The position numbers and the translations under genes are program-made. From the NCBI GenBank assembly GCA_943908385.1, contig CALTTF010000001.1, forward strand, positions 15,716 through 79,715: a stretch of 64,000 bases of DNA, written 5' to 3'. Position 1 is the stretch's first letter. The number at the start of each line of letters is the position of its first letter. Of the stretch, positions 54,421-63,621 are shown one piece after another. The stretch comes from an uncultured Corynebacterium sp. (lineage in GTDB: Bacteria; Actinomycetota; Actinomycetes; Mycobacteriales; Mycobacteriaceae). The notes below the pieces were generated by a model. The model had not been told where the DNA came from and did not search any database. It saw only the letters and a program-made list of their open reading frames with translations.

Positions 54421-55404
54421 ATGGCAGAACTGGTCTCAAGCTCCTACGAGCTCGACCCCGAACTGGCGCAATCTGTTTTGGGCGTCACGGACGGGAATCT
54501 GCGCACCCTGAACGACATTTTGGGCGTGGACCTCTTTGCGCGCGGCGGTTCGGTGATGCTGCGTGGCCCGGTGGACAAGGTGGCGCACGCTTCGCGCGTG
54601 CTCTCCGAGCTGGAGGCGATGGCGCGCCGGGGCATCGTGATCACGGCGGATGCGGTGACGCACGCGGTGGACATCATGGCCACCGACATGCCGGAATCCG
54701 TCGCGGAGATTCTCGGGCAGGAGATCGTCGCGCGGCGCGGAAAGATCATTCGCCCGAAGACGGCGGGGCAGCGCGAGTATGTCGACGCGATCGACGAGAA
54801 CACCATTGTTTTCGGAATCGGCCCGGCGGGCTCAGGAAAGACGTACCTGGCGGTCGCGAAAGCAGTGCAGGCGTTGCAGGCCAAAGAGGTCAAGCGCATC
54901 ATTCTGACGCGCCCGGCCGTGGAAGCGGGGGAAAAGCTCGGGTTCTTGCCGGGCACGCTGAACGACAAGATCGATCCGTACCTGCGCCCGCTCTACGACG
55001 CGCTGAGGGACATGCTCGACCCGGAGATGATCCCGAAGCTCATGGAGGCGGGGATCATTGAAGTCGCGCCACTCGCCTACATGCGCGGGCGCACGTTGAA
55101 CGACGCTTTCGTGATCCTCGACGAGGCGCAGAACACGACGCCGGCGCAGATGAAGATGTTCCTGACGCGTCTCGGATTTGGCTCCAAGATGGTGGTCACG
55201 GGCGATATTTCGCAGGTGGACCTGCCGCGCGGAGTCGTGTCGGGGCTGAGGATAGCCAGGAACATCCTGTCGGGAGTCGAGGATATTCACTTCCAGGAAT
55301 TCGACGCGAAGGACGTGGTGAGGCACCGGCTGGTCAGCCGGATCGTCGCCGCCTACGACCGCTACGACGCACACAGGGCAGCAAACGAGGGAGACACACA
55401 GTGA
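54421..55404 (+). CDS. phoH: PhoH-like ATPase (PhoH family, KH-linked type)
   Basis: 327 residues from ATG 54421. P-loop [18 protein letters not shown] near residue 137, Walker [25 protein letters not shown] near 230, and [13 protein letters not shown]. An N-terminal region resembling a KH/RNA-binding module precedes it. PhoH proteins with ybeY downstream are linked to rRNA processing. A longer frame upstream overlaps rsmE and is not used. Confidence 0.94.
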   Translation: MAELVSSSYELDPELAQSVLGVTDGNLRTLNDILGVDLFARGGSVMLRGPVDKVAHASRVLSELEAMARRGIVITADAVTHAVDIMATDMPESVAEILGQEIVARRGKIIRPKTAGQREYVDAIDENTIVFGIGPAGSGKTYLAVAKAVQALQAKEVKRIILTRPAVEAGEKLGFLPGTLNDKIDPYLRPLYDALRDMLDPEMIPKLMEAGIIEVAPLAYMRGRTLNDAFVILDEAQNTTPAQMKMFLTRLGFGSKMVVTGDISQVDLPRGVVSGLRIARNILSGVEDIHFQEFDAKDVVRHRLVSRIVAAYDRYDAHRAANEGDTQ

Positions 55405-55970
55405 GTATCGAAGTCCTCAACGAGTCCGGGGAGGCAGACGTCAATGAGGAGATGCTTGTCGACGTCGCGTCGTTCGCCCTGACAGCCATGGATGTCCACC
55501 CGGACACCGAGGTGACCATCACCTGCGTGGACACCGACACGATGGCGGATATGCACGTGCGCTGGATGGACCTGCCGGGCCCCACCGATGTGATGAGCTT
55601 CCCGATGGACGAGCTCACGCCGGGGTCGGGGCGGCCGGACGCCAACCCGGTCGGGCCGTCCATGCTGGGCGACATCATTCTGTGCCCCGCATACGACCGG
55701 AAGCAGGCAGATGCCGCGGGGCATTCCTTGGGCCACGAGATGGCGCTGCTGACGGTGCACGGTTGCTTGCATTTGCTCGGATATGACCACGCCACGCCGG
55801 CGGAGGAGCGCGAGATGTTCGCGCTGCAGAACGAGATCCTCGCAGACTGGTACGACGATCTGTCGGCCCGCGGCATTGAATTCCAGCCGAAGCCGGACGG
55901 GAAGCACGCATTCCCGTCGGCGGCGGACCGGGAGGAGCTGGACGGGCTCGTCGAAAAGCGGGGCGAGTAG
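55401..55970 (+). CDS. ybeY: Endoribonuclease YbeY (rRNA maturation)
   Basis: 189 residues, GTG start overlapping the phoH stop. Zinc site [11 protein letters not shown] with the third histidine at about residue 120-130; [14 protein letters not shown] is the other family motif. Processes 16S rRNA 3' ends. A C-terminal tail of about 30 residues follows the metal site. Confidence 0.95.
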   Translation: MSIEVLNESGEADVNEEMLVDVASFALTAMDVHPDTEVTITCVDTDTMADMHVRWMDLPGPTDVMSFPMDELTPGSGRPDANPVGPSMLGDIILCPAYDRKQADAAGHSLGHEMALLTVHGCLHLLGYDHATPAEEREMFALQNEILADWYDDLSARGIEFQPKPDGKHAFPSAADREELDGLVEKRGE

Positions 55971-57307
55971 TGGACCTCTGGGTTACCTACCTGCTGATCT
56001 CGTTGGTCTCCCTGTTGGGGGCGGGCGTGATCAAGATGCTCGAATCCGCGCTCGTGCCCATTTCGCGTGCGCGCGTAGAATCGATGGCGAAAGAGGATGT
56101 CGGGGGCGCTCAGTCACTGTTGCGCGTCGTGGACGCGAGGTCGAACCACCTGGGGCTGCTCGCGCTGATCCAAACTGTTTTGGACACGTTGGCGGCAGTC
56201 TTCGCGCTGCTGGCGGCCTTGGACGCGATTCCATCGAGGGGTTGGGCGATCACGGCGGCGATCGTGGCGGTGACGCTGATGCGCTTCGGCGTGATCGGCG
56301 TGATCGCGCGGCGGGCCGGCAAGCTGAACCCGTACTCGATCTCTTTGCGCGCGGCGCAGGTCTTGACGGTCGTGTACGTGGTGTTGGGGCCGGTGTCGAA
56401 GCTCCTGATCTGGATCGGCAACCTGGTCACGCCAGGTGAGGAGGTGCTGGAGAACCCGTACGCCACCGACGTCGAGCTGCGTGAGGCAGTGGATATGGCG
56501 CAGGAGCAGGGCGTGGTGGAGACCGTCGAGCACCGCATGATCCAGAACATCTTCGACCTGGCCGACACACACGCGCGCCAGGTGATGGTGCCTCGCCCGG
56601 AAATGGTGTGGATCGAGGCGGAGAAGACCTCCGGCCAGGCGGCGAACCTCATGATCCGTTCGGGGCACTCGCGCGTGCCGGTGATCGGGGAGAGCGTCGA
56701 CGATATCGTGGGCGTCATCTACCTGAAGGACATCGTCGAGCGCACCTACAACCGCACGGACAGCGGCAGCGGGGTCGCGGTCTCCGAGCTGATGCGCGAG
56801 CCGAAATTCGTTCCCGATTCGAAGCCGCTGGACGACCTGTTGGCCGAAATGCAAAGAGATCAGATGCACATCGCGGTGCTCGTGGACGAGTACGGCGGCA
56901 TCGCGGGCCTGATGACCATGGAGGACATTCTCGAGGAGATCGTGGGCGAGATCGCCGACGAATACGACGCCGACGAGGAAGCGCCGATCGAGCTGGTCAT
57001 GGACCGGACTTTTCGGGCACAGGCGCGTCTGCCGCTCGACGACCTCGTTGATTATCTCGATGACGAGATCGATTACGAGCTGGAGTTCGACGAGGAGATC
57101 ACGGACAACGTCGAGACGGTCGCCGGCATTCTGTCCTACGAGCTCGGGCGCGTGCCGCTGCCGGGCTCGTGCGTCGAGGTCGAGGGCCTGCGCTTCACCG
57201 CGGAAGGCGGCCACGACCGCCGCGGCCGCGTGAAAGTGCGCACAGTGCTTATCGACGTTCCCGAGCAGCCCCGAGACCTGGATTCCCCCGACGACAGTGC
57301 ACAATAG
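55970..57307 (+). CDS. CNNM/CBS-domain membrane protein (CorC/hemolysin-like)
   Basis: 445 residues, GTG start. An N-terminal CNNM membrane domain (about four segments, 1-150), two CBS domains (about 205-330; VMVPRPEMVWIEAEKTS and DQMHIAVLVDEYGGIAGLMTMEDILEEIVGEI), and a C-terminal CorC/HlyC transporter-associated domain (about 350-430). Family members affect magnesium efflux. The position between ybeY and era is highly conserved. Dispersed 11-mer at 57248. Confidence 0.93.
   Translation: MDLWVTYLLISLVSLLGAGVIKMLESALVPISRARVESMAKEDVGGAQSLLRVVDARSNHLGLLALIQTVLDTLAAVFALLAALDAIPSRGWAITAAIVAVTLMRFGVIGVIARRAGKLNPYSISLRAAQVLTVVYVVLGPVSKLLIWIGNLVTPGEEVLENPYATDVELREAVDMAQEQGVVETVEHRMIQNIFDLADTHARQVMVPRPEMVWIEAEKTSGQAANLMIRSGHSRVPVIGESVDDIVGVIYLKDIVERTYNRTDSGSGVAVSELMREPKFVPDSKPLDDLLAEMQRDQMHIAVLVDEYGGIAGLMTMEDILEEIVGEIADEYDADEEAPIELVMDRTFRAQARLPLDDLVDYLDDEIDYELEFDEEITDNVETVAGILSYELGRVPLPGSCVEVEGLRFTAEGGHDRRGRVKVRTVLIDVPEQPRDLDSPDDSAQ
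57300..57305 (+). promoter_or_regulatory. -10-like CACAAT for the first pdxY paralogue
   Basis: CACAAT, just before the end of the CNNM gene, ends 6 bases before ATG 57312. It lacks a leading T. Confidence 0.35.
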
Positions 57308-57311
57308 GTGC

Positions 57312-58064
57312 ATGAAGAACATCCTCTCCATCCAGCCGGCCGTATCTTACGGCCACGTTGGTAATTCAGCCGCGGTCTTTCCGCTGCAGCGGATCGGCCA
57401 CGAGGTGTGGCCGGTGTATACCGGGAACTTCTCCAACCCCACCGCTGGCTACGGCTCCCGGAAGGGGCCTGTTCTTTCGGCGGAGGATGTTCGCGAGGTG
57501 ATCGCGGGGATCAATGATCGCGGGGCGCTCAAGGATGTCGACGTGGTCCTGTCCGGTCATGTGGACGGCGACGTTTTGGACGTGGTCGTGGATGCAGTGG
57601 CACAGGTGAAAGAGCTGAATCCCGACGCTCTTTTTGCATGCGGTTCGGAGACGGGAGAGAACCTTGTTTCTGTCGCCGATATTCTTTGCCTGAGCCAGGC
57701 TGAGCTTGGGCATCTGACGGGAATCGATTGTTCTGACCTCGACTCGACGCTGAAGGCGATCGAGGCCGCGAAGAATTTGGGGCCGTCCACGGTGCTCGTG
57801 ACTGACATGATCGCGTCGGATGAGAAGGGGACGTGGATGGTCGAAACTCCGGAGCTTCCTCTGCAGAGAAATGGCGTGGACGATGTGACGTGCGCACTGT
57901 TCACCGGGCACTACGCGGAGTCGGGGGATGCGAAAGATGCACTCGCAAAGACCGCCTCCAGTGTCTTTGACCTGTTGGAGGCGGATTCAACGGAATTGCT
58001 GTTGGTGGAGTCGCACGACGCGTTTGCACATCCGCGGATGCAGTTCGAGGTGCGTGAGCTGTGA
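57312..58064 (+). CDS. Degenerate pyridoxal-kinase paralogue (PdxY-like)
   Basis: 250 residues from ATG 57312. It is clearly homologous to the next gene (NILSIQPAVSYGHVGNSAAVFPLQRIGHEVWPVYTGNFSN against NILSIQSAVSFGHVGNSGAVFPMQRLGHEVWPVHTVNFSN). It lacks the CDPVIGN metal/nucleotide motif and about 19 residues after it, and GVGD/GAGD is changed to GVDD, though the second Asp remains. Probably not a working kinase. It may be decaying, or regulatory. Tandem duplication is the simplest origin. Confidence 0.8.
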   Translation: MKNILSIQPAVSYGHVGNSAAVFPLQRIGHEVWPVYTGNFSNPTAGYGSRKGPVLSAEDVREVIAGINDRGALKDVDVVLSGHVDGDVLDVVVDAVAQVKELNPDALFACGSETGENLVSVADILCLSQAELGHLTGIDCSDLDSTLKAIEAAKNLGPSTVLVTDMIASDEKGTWMVETPELPLQRNGVDDVTCALFTGHYAESGDAKDALAKTASSVFDLLEADSTELLLVESHDAFAHPRMQFEVREL

Positions 58065-59848
58065 ATATTCTCTCGATTCAGTCGGCGGTGTCGTTCGGCC
58101 ACGTGGGCAATTCCGGGGCAGTCTTTCCGATGCAGCGGCTCGGCCACGAAGTCTGGCCGGTGCACACCGTCAACTTCTCCAACCACACCGAGTACCCGTC
58201 GTGGCGCGGGCCGAAGATCGCGCCGGAGGACGTCGCTGATGTTCTGGGCGGAATGAGCTTCGCCTACCCGGAGGTCGACGTGGTGGTGACGGGGTACCTC
58301 GGCTCCTCGTCGCTCGCCTCCGTCATGGTGGACGCGGTGGAAAAGATCAAGCAGGCCAACCCGGACGCAGAGTGGGTGTGCGACCCGGTGATCGGAAACG
58401 CGAAGGTCGGGTCGTTCGTCGACGACGACATTCCGGACATCTTCAAAGACGAGATCATCCCGCTCGCCGACGCGATCTGCCCCAACCAGTGGGAGCTGGC
58501 ACTGCTCACCGGCCGCGAGCTGAACACGATCGAGGAGACGATCGACGCGGCGAGGTCGCTGAAGAGCCGTGCGCTGATCACCAGCGTGGACACGGGCGAT
58601 CCGGACACGATCGGCATGCTGGATATCTCCGAAGATTTTGCATGGTACGTGGAAACGCCGCGCGTCGGCGGCAACGTCGTCGGCGCAGGGGATCTCGCGG
58701 CAGCTATGTACACAGCGCTTATCGACGACACCCCCAAGGACCGCCTCGAGCACATTGCCGCGACTCTCTACGGCATGGTCGTGGCGGCGCAGGAGACCAC
58801 GCGGCTGGACAACAGCTTTGCCGGCCTTCCCCTGGTGGAGCGGCAAGACCTCATCGTGGAGCCGGAGGCCAGTTTCGTGGCAGTACCATATGCAGGCATG
58901 GACTACCTTTCCCAGTTCACGGATACCCCGGAGGGCTTTCGCTCCGGATTCGTCAGCTTCGTCGGCCGACCCAACACCGGTAAGTCGACGCTGACGAATG
59001 CGCTGGTGGGCGAGAAGATCGCCATCATGGCGGACCAGCCGGAGACGACCCGCCACCCGATCCGCGGCATCGTGAACCGGGAGGACGCGCAGATCGTCGT
59101 CGTGGACACGCCAGGATTGCACCGCCCCCGCACTCTGTTGGGCGAGCGCCTCAACGAGGTGGTAAAGGACACCTTCGCGGATGTGGACGTGATCGGCCTG
59201 ACCATTCCGGCGAACGAGAAGATCGGCCCGGGCGACCGCTGGATCCTCGACGCGGTGCAGAAGACGAAGCCGAACACGCCGATCGTGGGCATCGTGACCA
59301 AGCTCGACCGCGCCGGCAAGGACCAGGTAGGCGATCAGCTGATCCGTTTGCACGAGCTCTTGGTCGAGGCGACCGGCAACGAGAATGTGGACGTCGTTCC
59401 GGTCTCGGCGACGGAGAATGTTCAGCTGGATGTTCTGTTGGACGTGCTGGCAAAGAATCTTCCGGAGGGGCCGCGGTTCTATCCGGAAGACCACGTCACG
59501 GACGAGGACATGGAGACGCGCATCGCGGAATTGATCCGCGAGGAGGCGCTGCGCGGGCTTCGCGACGAGCTGCCCCACTCGGTCGCCGTGCAGATCGACG
59601 AGATGCTGCCGGAGACCGACGACCGGGGCAACACACGGACCAAGATCTACGCCGTGCTCTACCTGGAACGTCCGGGCCAGAAAGCGATCATCGAGGGCAG
59701 GGACGGACGGAGGCTGTCCGGGATTGTCCAGCGTTCGCGGAAGCAGATCATGGAGCTGGTGGGGCAGAACGTGTACCTCGATCTGCGCATCAAGGTGCTG
59801 AAGAACTGGCAGTCCGACCCGAAGCATTTGGGGCGCCTTGGCTTCTAA
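58061..59848 (+). CDS. pdxY: Pyridoxal kinase PdxY fused in frame to GTPase Era
   Basis: One uninterrupted frame of 595 residues, GTG start overlapping the upstream stop. Residues 1-279 are a full PdxY: CDPVIGNAKVGSF, NQWELALLTGREL and the catalytic VVGAGDLAAAMYTAL; the family's usual C-terminal pattern (ELPLVERQDLIVEPEASFVAVP) ends right at the join. From residue 280 the sequence is Era. There is no stop between the two. The kinase may therefore be made as a bifunctional fusion, or Era alone from its own start (see the separate entry). PdxY phosphorylates pyridoxal to pyridoxal phosphate. Confidence 0.8.
   Translation: MNILSIQSAVSFGHVGNSGAVFPMQRLGHEVWPVHTVNFSNHTEYPSWRGPKIAPEDVADVLGGMSFAYPEVDVVVTGYLGSSSLASVMVDAVEKIKQANPDAEWVCDPVIGNAKVGSFVDDDIPDIFKDEIIPLADAICPNQWELALLTGRELNTIEETIDAARSLKSRALITSVDTGDPDTIGMLDISEDFAWYVETPRVGGNVVGAGDLAAAMYTALIDDTPKDRLEHIAATLYGMVVAAQETTRLDNSFAGLPLVERQDLIVEPEASFVAVPYAGMDYLSQFTDTPEGFRSGFVSFVGRPNTGKSTLTNALVGEKIAIMADQPETTRHPIRGIVNREDAQIVVVDTPGLHRPRTLLGERLNEVVKDTFADVDVIGLTIPANEKIGPGDRWILDAVQKTKPNTPIVGIVTKLDRAGKDQVGDQLIRLHELLVEATGNENVDVVPVSATENVQLDVLLDVLAKNLPEGPRFYPEDHVTDEDMETRIAELIREEALRGLRDELPHSVAVQIDEMLPETDDRGNTRTKIYAVLYLERPGQKAIIEGRDGRRLSGIVQRSRKQIMELVGQNVYLDLRIKVLKNWQSDPKHLGRLGF
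58884..58889 (+). promoter_or_regulatory. -10 hexamer TACCAT inside the pdxY-era frame
   Basis: TACCAT ends 8 bases before the in-frame ATG 58898. It would start a leaderless era message without passing through pdxY. No ribosome site lies between. Confidence 0.45.
58898..59848 (+). CDS. era: GTPase Era (from the internal start of the pdxY-era frame)
   Basis: 316 residues from ATG 58898 (MDYLSQFTDTPEGFRSGFVS), near the normal 300. G1 GRPNTGKST, G2-region ETTRHPIRG, G3 DTPGLHRPRTLLGE, G4 TKLDRAGK, then a C-terminal KH domain (YLERPGQKAIIEGRDGRRLSGI). Era binds 16S rRNA and is needed for 30S assembly. The internal -10 suggests that Era is made at least partly as a separate protein. Next gene recO overlaps by 11 bases. 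Confidence 0.85.
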   Translation: MDYLSQFTDTPEGFRSGFVSFVGRPNTGKSTLTNALVGEKIAIMADQPETTRHPIRGIVNREDAQIVVVDTPGLHRPRTLLGERLNEVVKDTFADVDVIGLTIPANEKIGPGDRWILDAVQKTKPNTPIVGIVTKLDRAGKDQVGDQLIRLHELLVEATGNENVDVVPVSATENVQLDVLLDVLAKNLPEGPRFYPEDHVTDEDMETRIAELIREEALRGLRDELPHSVAVQIDEMLPETDDRGNTRTKIYAVLYLERPGQKAIIEGRDGRRLSGIVQRSRKQIMELVGQNVYLDLRIKVLKNWQSDPKHLGRLGF

Positions 59849-60575
59849 ACCCAGCTTCCGCGACCGCGCCTTCGTGGTGCGCACCCACGACTTCGGCGAG
59901 GCCGACCGCGTCGTGGTGCTGCTGACTAGAGACCACGGTCTGGTCAGAGCTGTCGCCAAAGGCGTGCGGAAGACCAAGAGCCGCTTCGGCTCCCGCGTGC
60001 AGCCGTTCGTGGACATCGACGTGCAGCTGTACCCGGGGCGGAATCTGGCCACGATCACGCAGGTGGACACCGTCGCCTACTACGGGCGGGGGATCATCGA
60101 CGATTTCGACCGGTACGCTTCTGCATGCGCCGTGATGGAGGCGACGGAGAAACTCAGCTACGCCGACGAGGCGGACGAGTTCCTGTTCAATGAGGTTGGG
60201 AAAGCTTTCGAGGCTTTGCAAGACACGCAATTTCCGACGCTGGTGCTCGACGCGTTCATTCTGCGGGCGACGGCGCATTCCGGCTGGGGGCTGAGCCTGT
60301 TCAACTGCGCGCAATGCGGCAGGAGGGGACCGCACCACGCCTTCCACCCGGCTGTGGGCGGAGCGGCGTGCGTGCACTGCCGACCGCCGGGCTCCTTCGA
60401 CGTGGAGGAGGACACCCTGCACATCATGTGGCTGCTCACCGAAGGCTATGTCGACGCCGCGCAGGACAAACTCACGGAGACGACGGCGGCGCAGGTGCAC
60501 CGGTTATCCATCGCTCACCTGCAGTTCAATGTCGAAGCAGCCGTTGCGTCGTTGAAGATCATGGAGCAGGCATAA
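59838..60575 (+). CDS. recO: DNA repair protein RecO
   Basis: 245 residues, TTG start inside the end of era. N-terminal OB fold ([45 protein letters not shown]), then a helical domain and a four-cysteine zinc finger (CAQCGRRG and CVHC). Loads RecA with RecR during gap repair. Order era-recO-uppS is conserved in actinobacteria. Confidence 0.94.
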   Translation: MASKPSFRDRAFVVRTHDFGEADRVVVLLTRDHGLVRAVAKGVRKTKSRFGSRVQPFVDIDVQLYPGRNLATITQVDTVAYYGRGIIDDFDRYASACAVMEATEKLSYADEADEFLFNEVGKAFEALQDTQFPTLVLDAFILRATAHSGWGLSLFNCAQCGRRGPHHAFHPAVGGAACVHCRPPGSFDVEEDTLHIMWLLTEGYVDAAQDKLTETTAAQVHRLSIAHLQFNVEAAVASLKIMEQA

Positions 60576-60576
60576 T
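60571..60576 (+). promoter_or_regulatory. -10 hexamer CATAAT for leaderless uppS
   Basis: CATAAT overlaps the recO stop (TAA at 60573-60575) and ends 7 bases before GTG 60584. It decides the uppS start. Confidence 0.5.
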
Positions 60577-60583
60577 AGACGGG

Positions 60584-61318
60584 GTGAGCACCATCCCCGA
60601 GATCCCCCGCGAATTCATCCCGCGCCACATCGCGCTCGTCATGGACGGCAACGGCCGCTGGGCACAAGAGCGTGGCCTGCCGCGCACCGACGGCCACCGC
60701 GTCGGCGAGAAAGTGCTGATGAACATGGTGGACGCGGCCATCGAGCTCGGCGGCGTCGAGTGGCTGTCGGCCTACACCTTCTCCACGGAGAACTGGCGCC
60801 GCAGCGCGGACGAGGTCCGCTTCCTCATGGGCTTCTCCCGCGACATCATGCGGGCGGAGCGCGACCAGCTGCACGCGAAGAACGTGCGCATCGTGTGGGC
60901 GGGCCGCCGCCCGCGCCTGTGGCGTTCCGTCATCCGCGAGCTGGAGGCGGCCGAGGAGATGACCAAGAACAATACCGGCCTCACGTTGGCCATGTGCATC
61001 AACTACGGCGGGCGCGCGGAGCTTGCCGACGGCATGAAGCGCATGGCCCAGGCAGTGCAGAAGGGGGAGTTGAAGCCGAGCCAGATCAACGAGGCGTCGA
61101 TAAGCGAATATCTTTATCGTCCGGACATGCCGGACGTCGATCTATTTTTGCGGCCGTCGGGCGAGCAGCGCACGTCGAATTTCCTGCTGTGGCAGTCGGC
61201 GTATGCGGAGATGGTCTACCGCGATATTCTCTGGCCCGATTTCACCGCGGACGACCTCTACGATGCCGTGCTCGAGTACGCGCAGCGCGACCGCCGCTTC
61301 GGAGGAGTGAAGAAATGA
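60584..61318 (+). CDS. uppS: Isoprenyl (undecaprenyl-type) diphosphate synthase
   Basis: 244 residues from GTG 60584. Cis-prenyltransferase motifs: [27 protein letters not shown] (catalytic Asp), [11 protein letters not shown], and the C-terminal [29 protein letters not shown]. Makes the polyprenyl carrier for cell-wall synthesis (decaprenyl in this group). A longer frame reaching into recO is not used, because it would add 90 residues not seen in the family. Dispersed 11-mer at 61095. Confidence 0.94.
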   Translation: MSTIPEIPREFIPRHIALVMDGNGRWAQERGLPRTDGHRVGEKVLMNMVDAAIELGGVEWLSAYTFSTENWRRSADEVRFLMGFSRDIMRAERDQLHAKNVRIVWAGRRPRLWRSVIRELEAAEEMTKNNTGLTLAMCINYGGRAELADGMKRMAQAVQKGELKPSQINEASISEYLYRPDMPDVDLFLRPSGEQRTSNFLLWQSAYAEMVYRDILWPDFTADDLYDAVLEYAQRDRRFGGVKK

Positions 61319-62403
61319 CGGAGACTCGGACGCAACCGACGCGCAGCCAGATCCGCAAATGGCGCCAGTACCTCGCCAACGAGCGCGCGGAGGCCGCGAC
61401 CTACCGCGAGCTGGCGAAGAAGCGCGAGGGCGACGAGCGTGAGATTCTCGAGGAGATCGCCGACGCTGAATCGCGCCATGAGAAATACTGGCGCGACAAG
61501 CTCGGGCCCGAGGTGGGCATGCCCATCAAGCCGGACCTGCACACGCGCTTCATGTCGTTCCTCGCGCGGACTGTCTCGCCCGTGTTCGCGCTGGCGCTGA
61601 TGCAGACCGCGGAGCAGCGTTCGCCGTACCTCGAGGACGAGGACGCGCCGGATGAGATCGCGGCGGACGAGGCGATGCACGCGGAGGTCGTCCGCGCACT
61701 TGCCACGCAAGGCAGGGAGAAGCTCTCCGGCTCTTTCCGCGCGGCCGTGTTCGGCGCGAACGACGGGCTGGTGTCCAATGTGGCGCTCGTCCTCGGCGTG
61801 ATGGGCTCGGGCGTGTCCTCGAATTTCATTCTTCTCACCGGCATTTCCGGCTTGCTCGCCGGCGCGCTGTCGATGGCGGCGGGCGAGTACGTCTCGGTGA
61901 AATCGCAGGCAGAGCTTCTCGACGCTTCAACTCCCGCCCCCGAAGCCCGCGACCTGCTCCCGAAACTGGATGTGAACCAGAACGAGCTCGCTTTGGTTTA
62001 TCGCGCCCGCGGCATGAGCGCGGAGGAAGCCGACGCGCAAGCGAAGAATGTCTTCTGGTCGATGATGACCGGCCACCAGCACCACCACGTCGAAGACGGG
62101 CTGGAATCGGAGGATTCCGATGCCAGCGGCGCGTGGGCGGCGGCGATCGCCTCGTTCATCTTCTTCGCCACCGGCGCGTTCGTGCCGATCGTGCCGTTCC
62201 TGTTCGGCGCGACGCCGAGGGTCGGCGCGATCGTGGCGCTGATCCTGGTGTCAGGGGCGCTGTTGATCACCGGCGGCATCACCGGTCTGCTCTCGGGCAA
62301 GAAGCCGGCGCTGCGGGCGTTTAGGCAGCTCGCGATCGGGCTCGGCGCGGCGCTGGTGACGTACCTGCTGGGTGTGGTCTTCGGCGCGCTGGTGGGTGCT
62401 TAG
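61315..62403 (+). CDS. mbfA: Membrane-bound ferritin-like iron transporter (MbfA; VIT1/CCC1 family)
   Basis: 362 residues, ATG overlapping the uppS stop (ATGA). N-terminal erythrin/ferritin-like four-helix domain (about 10-135; [37 protein letters not shown] with Glu and His ligands) fused to a VIT1/CCC1 membrane domain ([36 protein letters not shown]). MbfA proteins oxidise and export ferrous iron. HQHHHVEDG in the cytoplasmic loop may bind metal. It ends 4 bases inside the convergent zur gene. Confidence 0.9.
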   Translation: MTETRTQPTRSQIRKWRQYLANERAEAATYRELAKKREGDEREILEEIADAESRHEKYWRDKLGPEVGMPIKPDLHTRFMSFLARTVSPVFALALMQTAEQRSPYLEDEDAPDEIAADEAMHAEVVRALATQGREKLSGSFRAAVFGANDGLVSNVALVLGVMGSGVSSNFILLTGISGLLAGALSMAAGEYVSVKSQAELLDASTPAPEARDLLPKLDVNQNELALVYRARGMSAEEADAQAKNVFWSMMTGHQHHHVEDGLESEDSDASGAWAAAIASFIFFATGAFVPIVPFLFGATPRVGAIVALILVSGALLITGGITGLLSGKKPALRAFRQLAIGLGAALVTYLLGVVFGALVGA

Positions 62404-62816
62404 AGCTTCTGGCAGGTCTGGCAGATCCCGAAGATCTCTGCGTCGTGGTCGCTGAGCTGGAAGCCGTATTTCTTCGCTGTGACTTTTGCCCACTCCTCGA
62501 CGGGGCCGCCGTCGATCTCCTCGCTGCGGCCGCAATTGGTGCACACCAAGTGGTGGTGGTGCCGGTCGGTGAGGCAGTGGCGGTAGAGGGTCTCTCCAGT
62601 GTCGGAATTGAGTGCGTCGACTGCGCCCACCTCGGTGAGGGTCTGGAGCGTGCGGTAGACGGTGGTCAGTCCGACCTTCTGCCCGCGGTCGGTGAGCTCC
62701 CGGTGGATCGACTGGGCGGAAGCGAAGCGGTCGATGTCCTGGAGAATATCGACCACGGCGGCGCGCTGGCGGGTATTCCGTGCGCCGATTTTCGGTGTGT
62801 CGTTCCGGGTAGTCAT
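62400..62816 (-). CDS. zur: Fur-family zinc uptake regulator Zur
   Basis: 138 residues. DNA-binding domain KIGARNTRQRAAVVDILQDIDRFASAQSIH, GLTTVYRTLQTL, and zinc motifs HHHHLVCTNCGRSEEID and CQTCQKL, giving two CxxC pairs for structural zinc. Zur identity rests on sequence and on synteny: in C. glutamicum an ArsR regulator and zur also lie before glyS. It is 20 bases downstream of the ArsR gene. Confidence 0.9.
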   Translation of the reverse strand: MTTRNDTPKIGARNTRQRAAVVDILQDIDRFASAQSIHRELTDRGQKVGLTTVYRTLQTLTEVGAVDALNSDTGETLYRHCLTDRHHHHLVCTNCGRSEEIDGGPVEEWAKVTAKKYGFQLSDHDAEIFGICQTCQKL

Positions 62817-62836
62817 GACTTACACCATATTGGTTA

Positions 62837-63307
62837 TCAGTTCGGCGGGGTCGGGGTGTCCGGCTTCAGGCCCGGATCCTTGTCCGGAAGGACATCGTGG
62901 AGCGGGCCGAAAGCGGCGGCCGCGCCAGCGCTCTTCGTCGCGTCGATGAAGTCGGGCCCTTTCTTCCTTCTTTCCGCCAGCTCGTCTTTTTGCTCCTCTA
63001 TTTTTTCAGTCCGCTCGGAGAGCAGGGAGAGGGATTCGAGGGTGGCGATCACGCCGGGAACGGCGAGGCTGTAGACCACCTCGCGGCCGGAACGGGTCGC
63101 GCCGACCAGGCCGGCGTCTTTGAGCACGCGCAAATGCTGGCTGACCAGCGGCTGCGACTTTCCCAGCTCACGGACGAGTTCGTGCACGACGTGGTCGCTG
63201 GTGTGCAGGAGCAAGAGGATCTGGAGGCGCAGCGGAGAATCGAGTGCGCCGATGATGCCGGCGGTGCGGTCGAGCTTTTCCTCTGGCCACGTCGTAGTGT
63301 CACTCAT
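62837..63307 (-). CDS. ArsR/SmtB-family metalloregulator
   Basis: 156 residues. Winged helix: LDSPLRLQILLLLHTSDHVVHELVRELGKSQPLVSQHLRVLKDAGLVGATRSGREVVYSL. The long C-terminal half is charged then Pro-rich (RTEKIEEQKDELAERRKKGPDF; PDKDPGLKPDTPTPPN), unlike the short standard SmtB tail. Metal ligands are not obvious: no CxC motif; TSDHVVHE could supply Asp/His. Paired with zur, it probably responds to zinc (compare C. glutamicum Znr). A possible -10, TAAACT, lies at 63360-63355 on the minus strand. Confidence 0.85.
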   Translation of the reverse strand: MSDTTTWPEEKLDRTAGIIGALDSPLRLQILLLLHTSDHVVHELVRELGKSQPLVSQHLRVLKDAGLVGATRSGREVVYSLAVPGVIATLESLSLLSERTEKIEEQKDELAERRKKGPDFIDATKSAGAAAAFGPLHDVLPDKDPGLKPDTPTPPN

Positions 63308-63621
63308 CGTCCGTGTTCACTCCCGGGATTCTCCGAAAAGTACTTGCCGCTTCAGTTTAATAAGAAGGTGTCCCAGTTTTTGACTAAGCCCCAGGATTCG
63401 AGCAATTTTCTAACCGAGTTTGCTCGACAAGTTGATTCGCGGTCGCAGCGGCGATGAGCTTCTTAGAGATCTTCATACTTTTCTCATCGCAACTTCCTCC
63501 GCGAGTGTTAACCCGCGCCCCGGTTTGTTCACGCGATACCGCCGTACCTGTGCTTCTGGTGAACAGCTACACTTGTTCCCGTTGACGTTAAGAAACCGTT
63601 TTCAGGAGAGTTGAACTACCC
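63308..63621. promoter_or_regulatory. Divergent intergenic region between the ArsR gene and glyS
   Basis: 314 bases. TACACT (63568-63573) is a likely -10 for glyS, giving a leader of about 42 bases with the ribosome site AGGAGAG at 63604-63610. No T-box structure was seen. The left half must hold the arsR-zur promoter and any metal-responsive operator; no clear operator palindrome was found by eye. Confidence 0.45.

Noticed and set aside
57911..60070. Open frame of 719 codons on the minus strand, opposite pdxY-era
   Set aside because: Antisense shadow: Arg/His/Leu/Asp-rich product without motifs, covering the well-supported pdxY, era and recO genes.
60760..62403. Long 547-codon frame suggesting a fusion upstream of mbfA
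   Set aside because: The first 185 codons run out of frame through uppS. The true mbfA start is ATG 61315, which overlaps the uppS stop as ATGA.
63308..63621. T-box or glycine riboswitch before glyS
   Set aside because: No T-box sequence (TGGNACCGCG-like) and no tandem glycine-aptamer pattern was seen; the predicted leader is only about 42 bases.
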